A DNA stretch of 12,730 nt, taken from an uncultured Kiritimatiellota bacterium. GTDB taxonomy: Bacteria; Verrucomicrobiota; Kiritimatiellia; RFP12; UBA1067. The position numbers and the translations under genes are program-made. Below the pieces are notes generated by a model. It was not told where the DNA came from. It did no database searches and was given only the letters and a program-made list of their open reading frames with translations. The DNA is taken from positions 1 to 12,730 of the forward strand of contig CAKUGW010000093.1 of assembly GCA_934654805.1 (NCBI GenBank), in the 5' to 3' direction. Below are positions 1 to 5,799 of this stretch, in pieces. The first letter of the stretch is position 1. Every line of letters begins with the position of its first letter.

Positions 1-1
1 C

Positions 2-79
2 GCGAACCGCTACCCCTGGGAGATGGCGCTCAAGCTCTTCGGCGCGCTGCCGGGCAAGGGCGCGCAGGCGATCAAGTAG
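2..79 (+). CDS. C-terminal end of an unidentified protein (partial)
   Basis: The window opens inside a reading frame that gives 25 codons (ending ...GKGAQAIK) and stops at TAG 77-79. The frame has the GC-rich third positions of its neighbours (ctc, aag, ggc, ctg, ccg), which supports real coding. It lies 54 bases upstream of the CsgG-like gene on the same strand, so the two may be co-transcribed. The visible residues match no family I recognise, so no function is assigned. Its TAG stop matters because it shows TAG is used as an ordinary terminator beside the gene that carries an internal TAG. Confidence 0.5.
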   Translation, partial: ANRYPWEMALKLFGALPGKGAQAIK

Positions 80-133
80 GCGGCGTCGGATGATGGCTGT
101 GGTTTTAACGCGAAAGCAAGGTGAGAGGTGAAA

Positions 134-1030
134 ATGAAGAAACTTGTGATGTTAGGCATGGTTGCCGTCTCTGCGGCGGCGTTTGCCGGCGGAAGCAATC
201 TCCGCTACTCGATTCAGGTCGCGAAGTTCGAGAACAAGGCTAACTGGCGCGGTCAGTGGGAGCTCGGACACGCATGGGGCACGATCTTCACCGACCAGCT
301 CGTCTAGAGCGGACGGTTCATCGTCCTCGGCGAGGCCGACATGCGCGGCGCGGCAATGCAGGAGCAGGACCTGGCGGCGACGGGTCGCATGGCGGGGGGA
401 AAGAAAGCCCCGAAGATGGGGCGCATGACGCCGGCCCAGCTGCTCGTCAAGGGCGCGATCACCCATGTTCAGGAGACGAAGGGCGGCGGCGGCGGATTCG
501 GCTTCAGGGGCATCACGGTCGGCGGCGATGCCGGCTCGGCGGAAATCAACGTCACGATCTATCTTGTGGACACGTCGACAGGGCAGGTCAAGGCGTCGAA
601 GACGGTGATCGGCACGAGCGGCAGGCGCGGGCTGCGCCTCGGCTATCACGGCTCGAAGCTCGGCGGGCTCACGGGTGACCTCGGCGGATTCGAGAAGGAC
701 AACATGGGCAAGGCGACGATGGATGCCTGCAACCAGGCACTGGAGTTTCTCGTCGCCCAGCTGGACTCGATTCCGTGGGAGGGGTCGGTTGCGCTCGCGA
801 AGCCTGATCGGCTCATCGTCAATCGAGGTTCGCGTGACGGTGTCGCGGTCGGCATGCGCTTCGACGTCGGCAAGGTCGAGGAGGTCGTCGACGAAGACAC
901 GGGCGAGGTGATCGACAGCTCCATGACGAAGCTTGGCACGGTCTCGGTGACGGAGGTTAAGGAGAAGGTCTCCTACACGACGCCGCTTGCCGGAGCAGAG
1001 AAGGGCATGGGCGTCCATCCGGCTCAGTAG
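134..1030 (+). pseudogene. CsgG-family secreted protein gene interrupted by an in-frame TAG
   Basis: The frame starts at ATG 134 behind an AAGGTGAG Shine-Dalgarno-like stretch (118-125, 8 bases away) and would run 298 codons to TAG 1028-1030. It opens with a signal peptide (MKKLVMLGMVAVSAAAFA, likely cut before GGS). No lipobox cysteine is visible, unlike E. coli CsgG. The body matches the CsgG fold: 'SGRFIVL', an 'EQDLAATGR' region, 'VKGAITHVQE' followed by a glycine-rich stretch, and 'INVTIYLVDTSTGQV'. A C-terminal section with 'LIVNRGSRDGVAVGMRF' resembles the beta domain often appended to these proteins. CsgG proteins form outer-membrane secretion channels or act as envelope assembly factors. 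Codon 58 is TAG, just where relatives have D, E or Q before 'S(G)RF'. Translation would give a 57-residue stub; restart at ATG 341 would lack the signal peptide. The remainder is well preserved, so the lesion is recent, suppressed, or a base error. Confidence 0.8.
305..307 (+). other. In-frame amber codon inside the CsgG-like gene
   Basis: TAG lies between '...FTDQLV' and 'SGRFIVL', with family-like sequence in the same frame on both sides, so one base change from CAG, GAG or AAG explains it. Neighbouring genes end at TAG (77-79) and TAG (1028-1030), which argues against wholesale reassignment of TAG in this genome. Confidence 0.85.
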
Positions 1031-1061
1031 CCGGAAGTAAAGCTCAAATGGGCATAAACGC

Positions 1062-1068
1062 AAGGAGG
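1062..1068 (+). promoter_or_regulatory. Strong Shine-Dalgarno (AAGGAGG) for the TMEM43-LRR gene
   Basis: A perfect anti-16S complement lies 6 bases before ATG 1075. It fixes the start codon and indicates strong ribosome loading for a gene that has no separate promoter visible in the 44-base gap after the CsgG-like frame. Confidence 0.85.
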
Positions 1069-1074
1069 TAGACT

Positions 1075-3456
1075 ATGGCAGTGACGGAAACGACGACGGA
1101 ATCGTGGGGCTCGCGCCTCGGCAACTCGATCAAGGGCGTGGTCGTGGGGCTCGGCCTCTTCGTGCTGGGCTTCCCCGTCCTCTTCTGGAACGAGGGCAAC
1201 TCGGTGAAGACGGCGAAGGCCCTCGACGAGGGCGAGGGGGCCTGCGTGGCCCTCGAGTCCGCAGAGAAGGTCGATCCCGGGATGGACGGCCGGCTCGTGC
1301 ACGTCTCGGGCAAGGCCGACACGAAGGACGTCCTCGCGGACGAGGAGTTCGGCGTCTCGGCGACGGCGATCGCGCTCACCCGCAAGGTCGAGATGTACCA
1401 GTGGCGGGAGGACTGCAAGACGGAGGAGAAGAAGAACGCCGGCGGCAGCGTCACGACGACGAAGACCTACACCTACTCGAAGGTCTGGAGCGGCAAGGCG
1501 ATCGACTCGTCCGAGTTCAAGGAGTCCGGCCACGACAACCCCGGCGAGCTGGAGTTCCCGTCGCGGACGCAGCGCGCGGCGGACGTGCGCTTCGGCGCCT
1601 TCCGCCTGAGCGCGGACCAGGTGTCGCGCATCGGCGCGGCCCAGGACTATGCGTTCCCGGCCGACTTCACCTGCCGCGTCGCGCGCGTCCAGGTGAAGGG
1701 CACGACGATCTACGTGCCGAACCGCGAGACGCGCCTCAACGAGAAGAACGAGCGGGACGTCGCGTCGCAGCCGCGCATCGGCGACATGCGCGTCGTCTTC
1801 AGCGTCGTCTACCCGCACGAGATCTCCGTCGTCTCCAAGCAGCACGGCGACACCTTCGTCCCCTACGTGGCGAAGACGGGCAAGCGCGTCGACCTCCTCA
1901 AGGACGGCGTCGCCGACGCGGCGGAGATGTTCGCCGACGCGCGCGACGCGAACGCGCTCTTCACGTGGGGCCTCCGCCTCGGCGGGTTCCTGATGATGTT
2001 CATCGGCCTGTCGATGCTCCTCAAGCCGCTGTCGGTGCTGGCGGACGTCCTGCCGTTCCTCGGTAACGTCGTCGAGATGGGCATCGCCGTCGTGGCCGGC
2101 CTCGTCTCGCTCGTCTGCGCGCTCGTGACGATCGGCGTCGCCTGGCTCTTCTACCGTCCCGTCCTCGGCGTCGCGCTCCTCGCAGCCGCCGGCTTCTTCG
2201 CCTGGAAGCTCGTCCAGGTGCGCAAGGCCGCCAAGGCGAAGAAAGCGGCCGCCGCCGGCGCACCGTCCGCGGCGAAGGGCGTCGCGGCCGTCGCCTTCGC
2301 GCTCCTCTCGCTCGCGGCGTTCGCCGAGAAGCGCGTCACGCGCAGCGGCGTCACCCTCAAGGGCGCGGACGCGGCCGAGGTCGCCGCCGCCGCCGAGGAA
2401 TTCAAGGCCCTCGGCGGTTCGCCCTCCGTCTCGCTGACGCTGGAGAAGTGCGACGCCGGCGCGCTCGCGGCCGCCGCGCAGGCCTGGCCGGGCGCGTCGT
2501 CCGTCTCCATTTCCGACAAGGCCGCCGACCGCAAGATCGCCGACCTCGCGCCCGTCGCGGCGTTCACGGCGGCGCGCCGGGTCTCGATTGACGGCGTCAA
2601 GGCCGACTTCGCCCCGCTCGCCAAGCTCGCGGCCGTCCGCACCCTGTCCCTGAAGTACTGCGAGATCGCCGACCTCGCGCCCGTCGCCGCCCTGCCCGCC
2701 CTCGCGGAGCTCGACCTCTACGCCTCGAAGGTGAAGGACTTCTCCCCGCTCGCGGCGGCGAAGGGCCTCAGGAAGGTCGGTTTCTACGCCGTCAACCCGC
2801 TTGTCCCGGGCGAGGACTGCTACCGCTCGCTGGGTACGCTCAAGCAGGTGACGGCCTTCCACGGCGGGCTCACGAAGATGACGTCGCTCGCCTGGCTGAA
2901 GGAGGTCCCGCAGGCCGAGGAGGTCAAGGTCTTCGCCGAGAAGATCGACGACTTCACGCCGCTCGCGAGCCTGCCGAACCTCCGCTACCTGCGGGCCTGG
3001 AACATGGACGGCGGCAACCTCGCCACGGCTTTCGGATCGCTGAAGGTGCTGGCGAACGCGACGAAGCTCGAGCGCCTCGAGCTTCCCGGCTCGGTCGTCA
3101 CGGACTTCGACGCCCTCGCCGCCCTGACGGCGCTGAAGACGCTCGACCTCACCGTCAAGTGCGACGTCGACCTCGCGTTCGCCAAGGGCCTCAAGAGCCT
3201 CAAGAAGCTCACGCTCCCGAACGACCGGAAGACGGCGCACAAGGTGTCGAACTTCGACGCGCTCGCGGGGCTGCCCGCGCTGGAAGTCGTCTCGATGCCC
3301 AACGTCTCCGGCGTCGCCTCGCTCGCGCCGCTCCTCTCCTGCCCCCGGCTGAAGACGGTGACGTGCGCGAAGAAGGCGTTCCCGGAAGAGGAGGTCGCCG
3401 CGCTGGAGGCCGCGCTCAAGGCGCGCGGCAAGAACAACCGCGTGAACCTGCGCTGA
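1075..3456 (+). CDS. Membrane protein: TMEM43-like domain fused to leucine-rich repeats
   Basis: This 793-residue protein has two halves. Residues 1-390 resemble the TMEM43 (LUMA) family: a first membrane helix at about 18-38, a long loop with 'FWNEG', 'EMYQW', 'TYTYSKVW' and 'MRVVFSVVYP', then clustered hydrophobic segments at about 297-318, 333-360 and 364-380. A lysine/alanine linker (380-400) follows, then a hydrophobic stretch at 401-417 that looks like a complete signal peptide ending AFA-EK. Residues 420-793 hold internalin-like leucine-rich repeats of about 22 residues with recurring 'IADLAPVAAL', 'VKDFSPLA', 'IDDFTPLASLPNL' and 'VTDFDALAALTAL'. TMEM43 proteins sit in membranes with a large luminal or periplasmic domain; leucine-rich repeats usually bind proteins. 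I infer an envelope protein presenting a binding surface; the partner is unknown. Codon use is uniformly GC-rich across the join, with no frameshift, so the fusion looks like a real gene. Confidence 0.85.
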   Translation: MAVTETTTESWGSRLGNSIKGVVVGLGLFVLGFPVLFWNEGNSVKTAKALDEGEGACVALESAEKVDPGMDGRLVHVSGKADTKDVLADEEFGVSATAIALTRKVEMYQWREDCKTEEKKNAGGSVTTTKTYTYSKVWSGKAIDSSEFKESGHDNPGELEFPSRTQRAADVRFGAFRLSADQVSRIGAAQDYAFPADFTCRVARVQVKGTTIYVPNRETRLNEKNERDVASQPRIGDMRVVFSVVYPHEISVVSKQHGDTFVPYVAKTGKRVDLLKDGVADAAEMFADARDANALFTWGLRLGGFLMMFIGLSMLLKPLSVLADVLPFLGNVVEMGIAVVAGLVSLVCALVTIGVAWLFYRPVLGVALLAAAGFFAWKLVQVRKAAKAKKAAAAGAPSAAKGVAAVAFALLSLAAFAEKRVTRSGVTLKGADAAEVAAAAEEFKALGGSPSVSLTLEKCDAGALAAAAQAWPGASSVSISDKAADRKIADLAPVAAFTAARRVSIDGVKADFAPLAKLAAVRTLSLKYCEIADLAPVAALPALAELDLYASKVKDFSPLAAAKGLRKVGFYAVNPLVPGEDCYRSLGTLKQVTAFHGGLTKMTSLAWLKEVPQAEEVKVFAEKIDDFTPLASLPNLRYLRAWNMDGGNLATAFGSLKVLANATKLERLELPGSVVTDFDALAALTALKTLDLTVKCDVDLAFAKGLKSLKKLTLPNDRKTAHKVSNFDALAGLPALEVVSMPNVSGVASLAPLLSCPRLKTVTCAKKAFPEEEVAALEAALKARGKNNRVNLR
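2275..2325 (+). other. Buried signal-peptide-like segment at the TMEM43/LRR join
   Basis: Residues 401-417 (KGVAAVAFALLSLAAFA, followed by EKR) have a lysine start, an alanine/leucine core and an AFA cleavage-like end. They lie exactly where the leucine-rich-repeat half begins. No ATG, GTG or TTG in frame is present just upstream, so this is not a separate start as sequenced. The pattern suggests that the C-terminal half was once an independent secreted protein; in the fusion the segment would act as an extra membrane helix or an internal cleavage site. Confidence 0.55.
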
Positions 3457-3489
3457 GCCGCGGACGCGACACGGCGCAGGCCTGCGGCG

Positions 3490-3506
3490 GCCCCGCGATG
3501 CGGGGC
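3490..3506 (+). terminator. GC-rich hairpin 33 bases after the TMEM43-LRR gene (possible terminator)
   Basis: GCCCCGC / GCGGGGC form a 7-base-pair perfect stem around a 3-base loop (GAT). A 12-base perfect palindrome (CGCAGGCCTGCG, 3475-3486) lies just before it. There is no T-run after the stem, so intrinsic termination would be weak. Position after a stop codon and before an opposite-strand gene remnant is the main support. Confidence 0.3.
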
Positions 3507-3522
3507 ATGGTCGAGCAGGGAG

Positions 3523-3816
3523 GTTCAGGTAGGCGTTGATGCCGGCGGCGGCGCGTCGGCCCTCGCCCATTGCGAGGATGACCGTCGCGGCGCCGAGCAC
3601 GATGTCGCTGCCCGGAATCGCGACGTGGCTGCGGCGCCCGGAGGCGTCCGGCTCGCCGAGTTCGTACTTGAGGCATTCGAGCCCCGCGACAGCGCCCTGC
3701 CCGTTTCCGAGGACGCGCTTCGCGTTCGCCAGCAGGTGGAACTCGACGCCTTCCTCCTTCGCGTGGTGGATTTCCTCGCGGCGGGCGGGCATTTCGGCGG
3801 AATAAGGGTCAGACAT
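3523..3816 (-). pseudogene. gltD: Remnant of a glutamate-synthase small-subunit (GltD/SudA-type) gene
   Basis: Reading the minus strand from ATG 3816, the product carries unmistakable GltD C-terminal sequence: 'AEMPARREEIHHAKEEGVEF', then 'GLECLKYELGEPDASGRR', 'VAIPGSD', and 'GAATVILAMGEGRRAAAGI' ending 'NAYLN'. The family is an FAD/NADPH oxidoreductase of about 450-500 residues that feeds electrons to glutamate synthase. Here the first roughly 300 residues (iron-sulfur, FAD and first NADPH motifs) are absent. The frame also jumps from 'IPGSD' to 'IVLGAATVILAMG' near 3595-3606, skipping about 50 residues that normally hold 'DT(V)I.A.G..PN' and the approach to 'GGD'. No stop follows the natural end; the frame runs on into antisense of the LRR gene. 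No Shine-Dalgarno precedes the ATG. It cannot encode a working enzyme. Confidence 0.85.
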
Positions 3817-3842
3817 GAGTGATACAGTTCGAGTGATACAGT
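3817..3842. repeat. Short tandem duplication, period 14
   Basis: GAGTGATACAGT occurs at 3817-3828 and again at 3831-3842, separated by TC. It directly abuts the ATG side of the GltD remnant. It may be a duplication scar or part of a repeat element edge; no function is apparent. Confidence 0.7.
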
Positions 3843-3892
3843 CTCGCCGTGAAGAATTCAATGCGGGAAAAGCAGTTGAAAATCGTATGTCT

Positions 3893-4057
3893 CACACGGA
3901 GGCACGGAGACGCGGATAAAAGAGCTGATTTCAAGCCGAATTGAGCAACTGACTCGTCCCGTCTGCGGGCCTGCCTGTTCACCCGACGGGTGAAAGCGCG
4001 CACTGCGCCACGACGTGTGATGTCTTGGAGAACTCCGTGTCTCCGTTCCTCCGTGTG
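3893..4057. repeat. Interspersed repeat-like element bounded by 23-base inverted repeats
   Basis: The left arm 3893-3915 (CACACGGAGGCACGGAGACG...) is the reverse complement of 4035-4057 at 21 of 23 positions. The interior carries a strong hairpin at 3978-3994 (TTCACCC, loop GAC, GGGTGAA) and a smaller GCGC-ACT-GCGC hairpin next to it. The arms resemble a 'cacggaggcacggag' repeat that I recall as common in PVC-group and related environmental genomes, where it yields spurious ORFs with 'SVPPCE' or 'HGGTE' strings; both kinds of string appear here in translation. No transposase is encoded, so this would be a non-autonomous element. Target-site duplications were not evident by eye. Confidence 0.65.
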
Positions 4058-4158
4058 CGCTTACAAAGATTCGGGTGATCTTCAACTGCGATTTTTAGGA
4101 TAAGCAAAGGCTGTTGCTGTTTTCGCGTCGTCTCGCGGTTGCGCGTAGCGTCCTGGCG

Positions 4159-4186
4159 TTGTCAAAAAGCGCAACTTTTGTCAAAA
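4159..4186 (+). promoter_or_regulatory. Two TTGTCAAAA direct repeats upstream of the promoter (possible operator)
   Basis: TTGTCAAAA occurs at 4159-4167 and 4178-4186, a period of 19 bases, or nearly two helical turns, ending 7 bases before the -35 box. Same-face spacing fits a regulator binding site or an AT-rich activating element. No regulator gene is in the window, so this stays a suggestion. Confidence 0.35.
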
Positions 4187-4193
4187 TGAGGCA

Positions 4194-4223
4194 TTGATTC
4201 CCCGGTGCGCGGTGTGATAGAAT
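4194..4223 (+). promoter_or_regulatory. Sigma70-like promoter of the carbohydrate operon, probably leaderless
   Basis: TTGATT (4194-4199, 4 of 6 to consensus) and TAGAAT (4218-4223, 5 of 6) are separated by 18 bases. The expected transcription start, 6-8 bases after the -10 box, falls at 4229-4231, on or next to ATG 4231. No Shine-Dalgarno precedes that ATG, which agrees with translation of a leaderless mRNA. Confidence 0.6.
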
Positions 4224-4230
4224 ACGCGCC

Positions 4231-5799
4231 ATGAAACTTGGAAGTGGTCTATCTGTCCGCTGCCGCGCGCTTGTCGCGCTCGCCTGCACGTTCACCGCGT
4301 TCGCGGCGTTCGCCGCCGAAGCCTCCCTGCGCATCCCGCGCCGCAAGCCGCTCACGGCCAACGTCGGCATCGTCTCCGTCGGCCTCGACACCTACTGGAA
4401 GCAGTGCCCCGGCCTCCTCGAAGACATGGTGAAGAAGGAGGATGTCTTCGTCCGCAAGGTTGCGGCCCACCAGGTGAAGGTGTCGCGCTTCGGCATGAGC
4501 GACAACCCCGCCGCCGCGAAGGCGATGGTCCCCGCGATGAAGGCGGCCGACCTCGACATCCTCTTCGTGGACATGGTGACGTACGCGACGAGCTCGACGT
4601 TCGCGCCGTTCGTGCGCGAGCTGAACGTGCCGATCGTCCTCTTCGCGCTCCAGCCCGACGACCGGCTCGACTACGAACACGCGACGATCTACAGGCAGCT
4701 GCTGAACGACGACCTCTGCTCCGTGCCGGAGTTCACGGGCGTCGCCATCCGCTACGGGCGACCCGTCGCGGACGCGGTCATCGGCAAGCTCGAAGGCGAC
4801 GCGCGGGCGGACGAGGAGATCCGCCAGTGGTGCGCCGTCGCGCACGTCCTGCATGACCTCAAGCGCGCGCGCATCGGCCTGATGGGCCATGTGCTGGAGG
4901 CGATGTACGACATGCAGGTCGACCCGACGGCCGTCTCGCGCACGTTCGGCTGCCACGTCGCCCTGTGCGAGCCGGACGAGATCCTGCCCTACTACCGCGA
5001 ACCCGTCGCGGCGGACGTCGACGCCATGAAGAAGCGCATTCTCGCGTTCTTCGACACGCCCGACCCGGTGAGCGACCCGTGGACGGAGAAGCTGTCCGAG
5101 AGGGATCTCGACATCGCGGCGAAGGCGGCGTGCGCGCTGGAGAAGTTCATCGCGAAACGCAATCTCGACGGCTTCGCCTACTACTACGAAGGCGAGGAGG
5201 GGTCGCTCACGCGCGAGCTCGTGACGAACTTCATCGTCGGCAATTCGCTCCTCACGGCGGCGGGCTTCCCGATGTGCGGCGAGTTCGACCTCAAGAACTG
5301 CCTCGCGATGATGATCTTCGACCGCCTCGACATCGGCGGCAGCTTCGCGGAATTCCATCCGATCGACTTCGAGCGCGACACGGTGCTCGTGGGCCACGAC
5401 GGGCCGCATCACCTCAACATCGCGCAGGCGAAGCCCGTCTTGCGCTCGCTCAGGAAGTACCACGGCAAGCCAGGCAAGGGCGCGGGCGTCGAGTTCAACA
5501 TCAAGGAAGGCCCGATTACGATGATGTCGCTCGGACTCAAGGCGGACGGCTCGTTCAAGTTCGTCGTCGCCGAGGGCGAGTCGCTGAAGGGGCCGATCCC
5601 GCCGACAGGGAACACGAACACGCACGGCCGGTTCCTGCCGGACGTGCGCACGTTCCTGCGTCGCTGGTCGCTCGCGGGGCCGACGCACCACTTCGCGCTT
5701 GGCGTGGGCCACCATGCGGCGGAACTGAAAAAGCTCGGCAAGGCCCTCGGCGTCGAGGTCGAGGTCGTCACGCCGGAGAAAGAGGTCGTGTCAGAATGA
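4231..5799 (+). CDS. Secreted L-fucose/L-arabinose isomerase-like protein
   Basis: This 522-residue protein resembles the fucose/arabinose isomerase family, which interconverts aldose and ketose sugars using Mn2+ or another divalent metal. Expected metal ligands are in place by motif: the glutamates in 'YYYEGEEG' (320-323), E351 in 'CGEFDLK', H389 in 'VGHDGPHHL', and H486/H487 in 'THHFALG'. The N-terminal Rossmann-like part begins near residue 43 ('ANVGIVSVGLDTYW'). In front lies a clear signal peptide: MKLGSGLSVRCR, then ALVALACTFTAFAAFA, likely cut before AEA. No ATG, GTG or TTG lies in frame between residue 1 and the domain, so the export signal is not a start-site artefact. Export is odd because such isomerases are normally cytoplasmic. 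It is the first gene after the promoter, and its stop overlaps the next start (ATGA). It may isomerise or merely bind a sugar outside the cytoplasm; activity is inferred. Confidence 0.8.
   Translation: MKLGSGLSVRCRALVALACTFTAFAAFAAEASLRIPRRKPLTANVGIVSVGLDTYWKQCPGLLEDMVKKEDVFVRKVAAHQVKVSRFGMSDNPAAAKAMVPAMKAADLDILFVDMVTYATSSTFAPFVRELNVPIVLFALQPDDRLDYEHATIYRQLLNDDLCSVPEFTGVAIRYGRPVADAVIGKLEGDARADEEIRQWCAVAHVLHDLKRARIGLMGHVLEAMYDMQVDPTAVSRTFGCHVALCEPDEILPYYREPVAADVDAMKKRILAFFDTPDPVSDPWTEKLSERDLDIAAKAACALEKFIAKRNLDGFAYYYEGEEGSLTRELVTNFIVGNSLLTAAGFPMCGEFDLKNCLAMMIFDRLDIGGSFAEFHPIDFERDTVLVGHDGPHHLNIAQAKPVLRSLRKYHGKPGKGAGVEFNIKEGPITMMSLGLKADGSFKFVVAEGESLKGPIPPTGNTNTHGRFLPDVRTFLRRWSLAGPTHHFALGVGHHAAELKKLGKALGVEVEVVTPEKEVVSE

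Larger units (their letters stand above)
3457..4230. other. 774-base region without an intact gene
   Basis: This spacer separates the TMEM43-LRR gene from the carbohydrate operon. It holds, in order, a GC-rich hairpin, the minus-strand GltD remnant, a tandem duplication, the inverted-repeat element and the operon promoter. It reads as a scar region that has collected broken and repetitive DNA. Base composition falls noticeably after 3800 relative to the genes on either side. Nothing else is supported in 4058-4158. Confidence 0.7.

Noticed and set aside
305..307. Genome-wide TAG reassignment or pyrrolysine insertion
   Set aside because: Flanking frames end naturally with TAG and no pyrrolysine machinery is visible; a simple nonsense change or base error is the more economical reading.
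1048..1071. Seven-codon mini-ORF with tandem AGG codons across the Shine-Dalgarno of the TMEM43-LRR gene
   Set aside because: The AGG codons are the Shine-Dalgarno itself, and the mini-ORF has no ribosome-binding site of its own; it is most likely chance.
1024..3500. Long minus-strand open frame (the body of a 945-codon frame) opposite the TMEM43-LRR gene
   Set aside because: It is low-complexity, rich in R, E, D and L, and mirrors the GC-rich third positions of the plus-strand gene. Only its first portion (3523-3816) carries real family sequence.
3858..4085. Minus-strand 75-codon frame in the spacer
   Set aside because: It is a translation of the inverted-repeat element (strings such as 'SAHGGTET' and 'SVPPCE'), not a gene.
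4249..5715. 488-codon minus-strand frame opposite the isomerase-like gene
   Set aside because: Arginine-, valine- and histidine-rich antisense shadow with no domain signal; the plus-strand product has clear motifs.
4965..5795. Upstream extension of the esterase-GH99-like frame by 277 codons
   Set aside because: The extension overlaps the isomerase-like gene in another frame and reads as arginine-rich nonsense; ATG 5796 gives the classic ATGA overlap.
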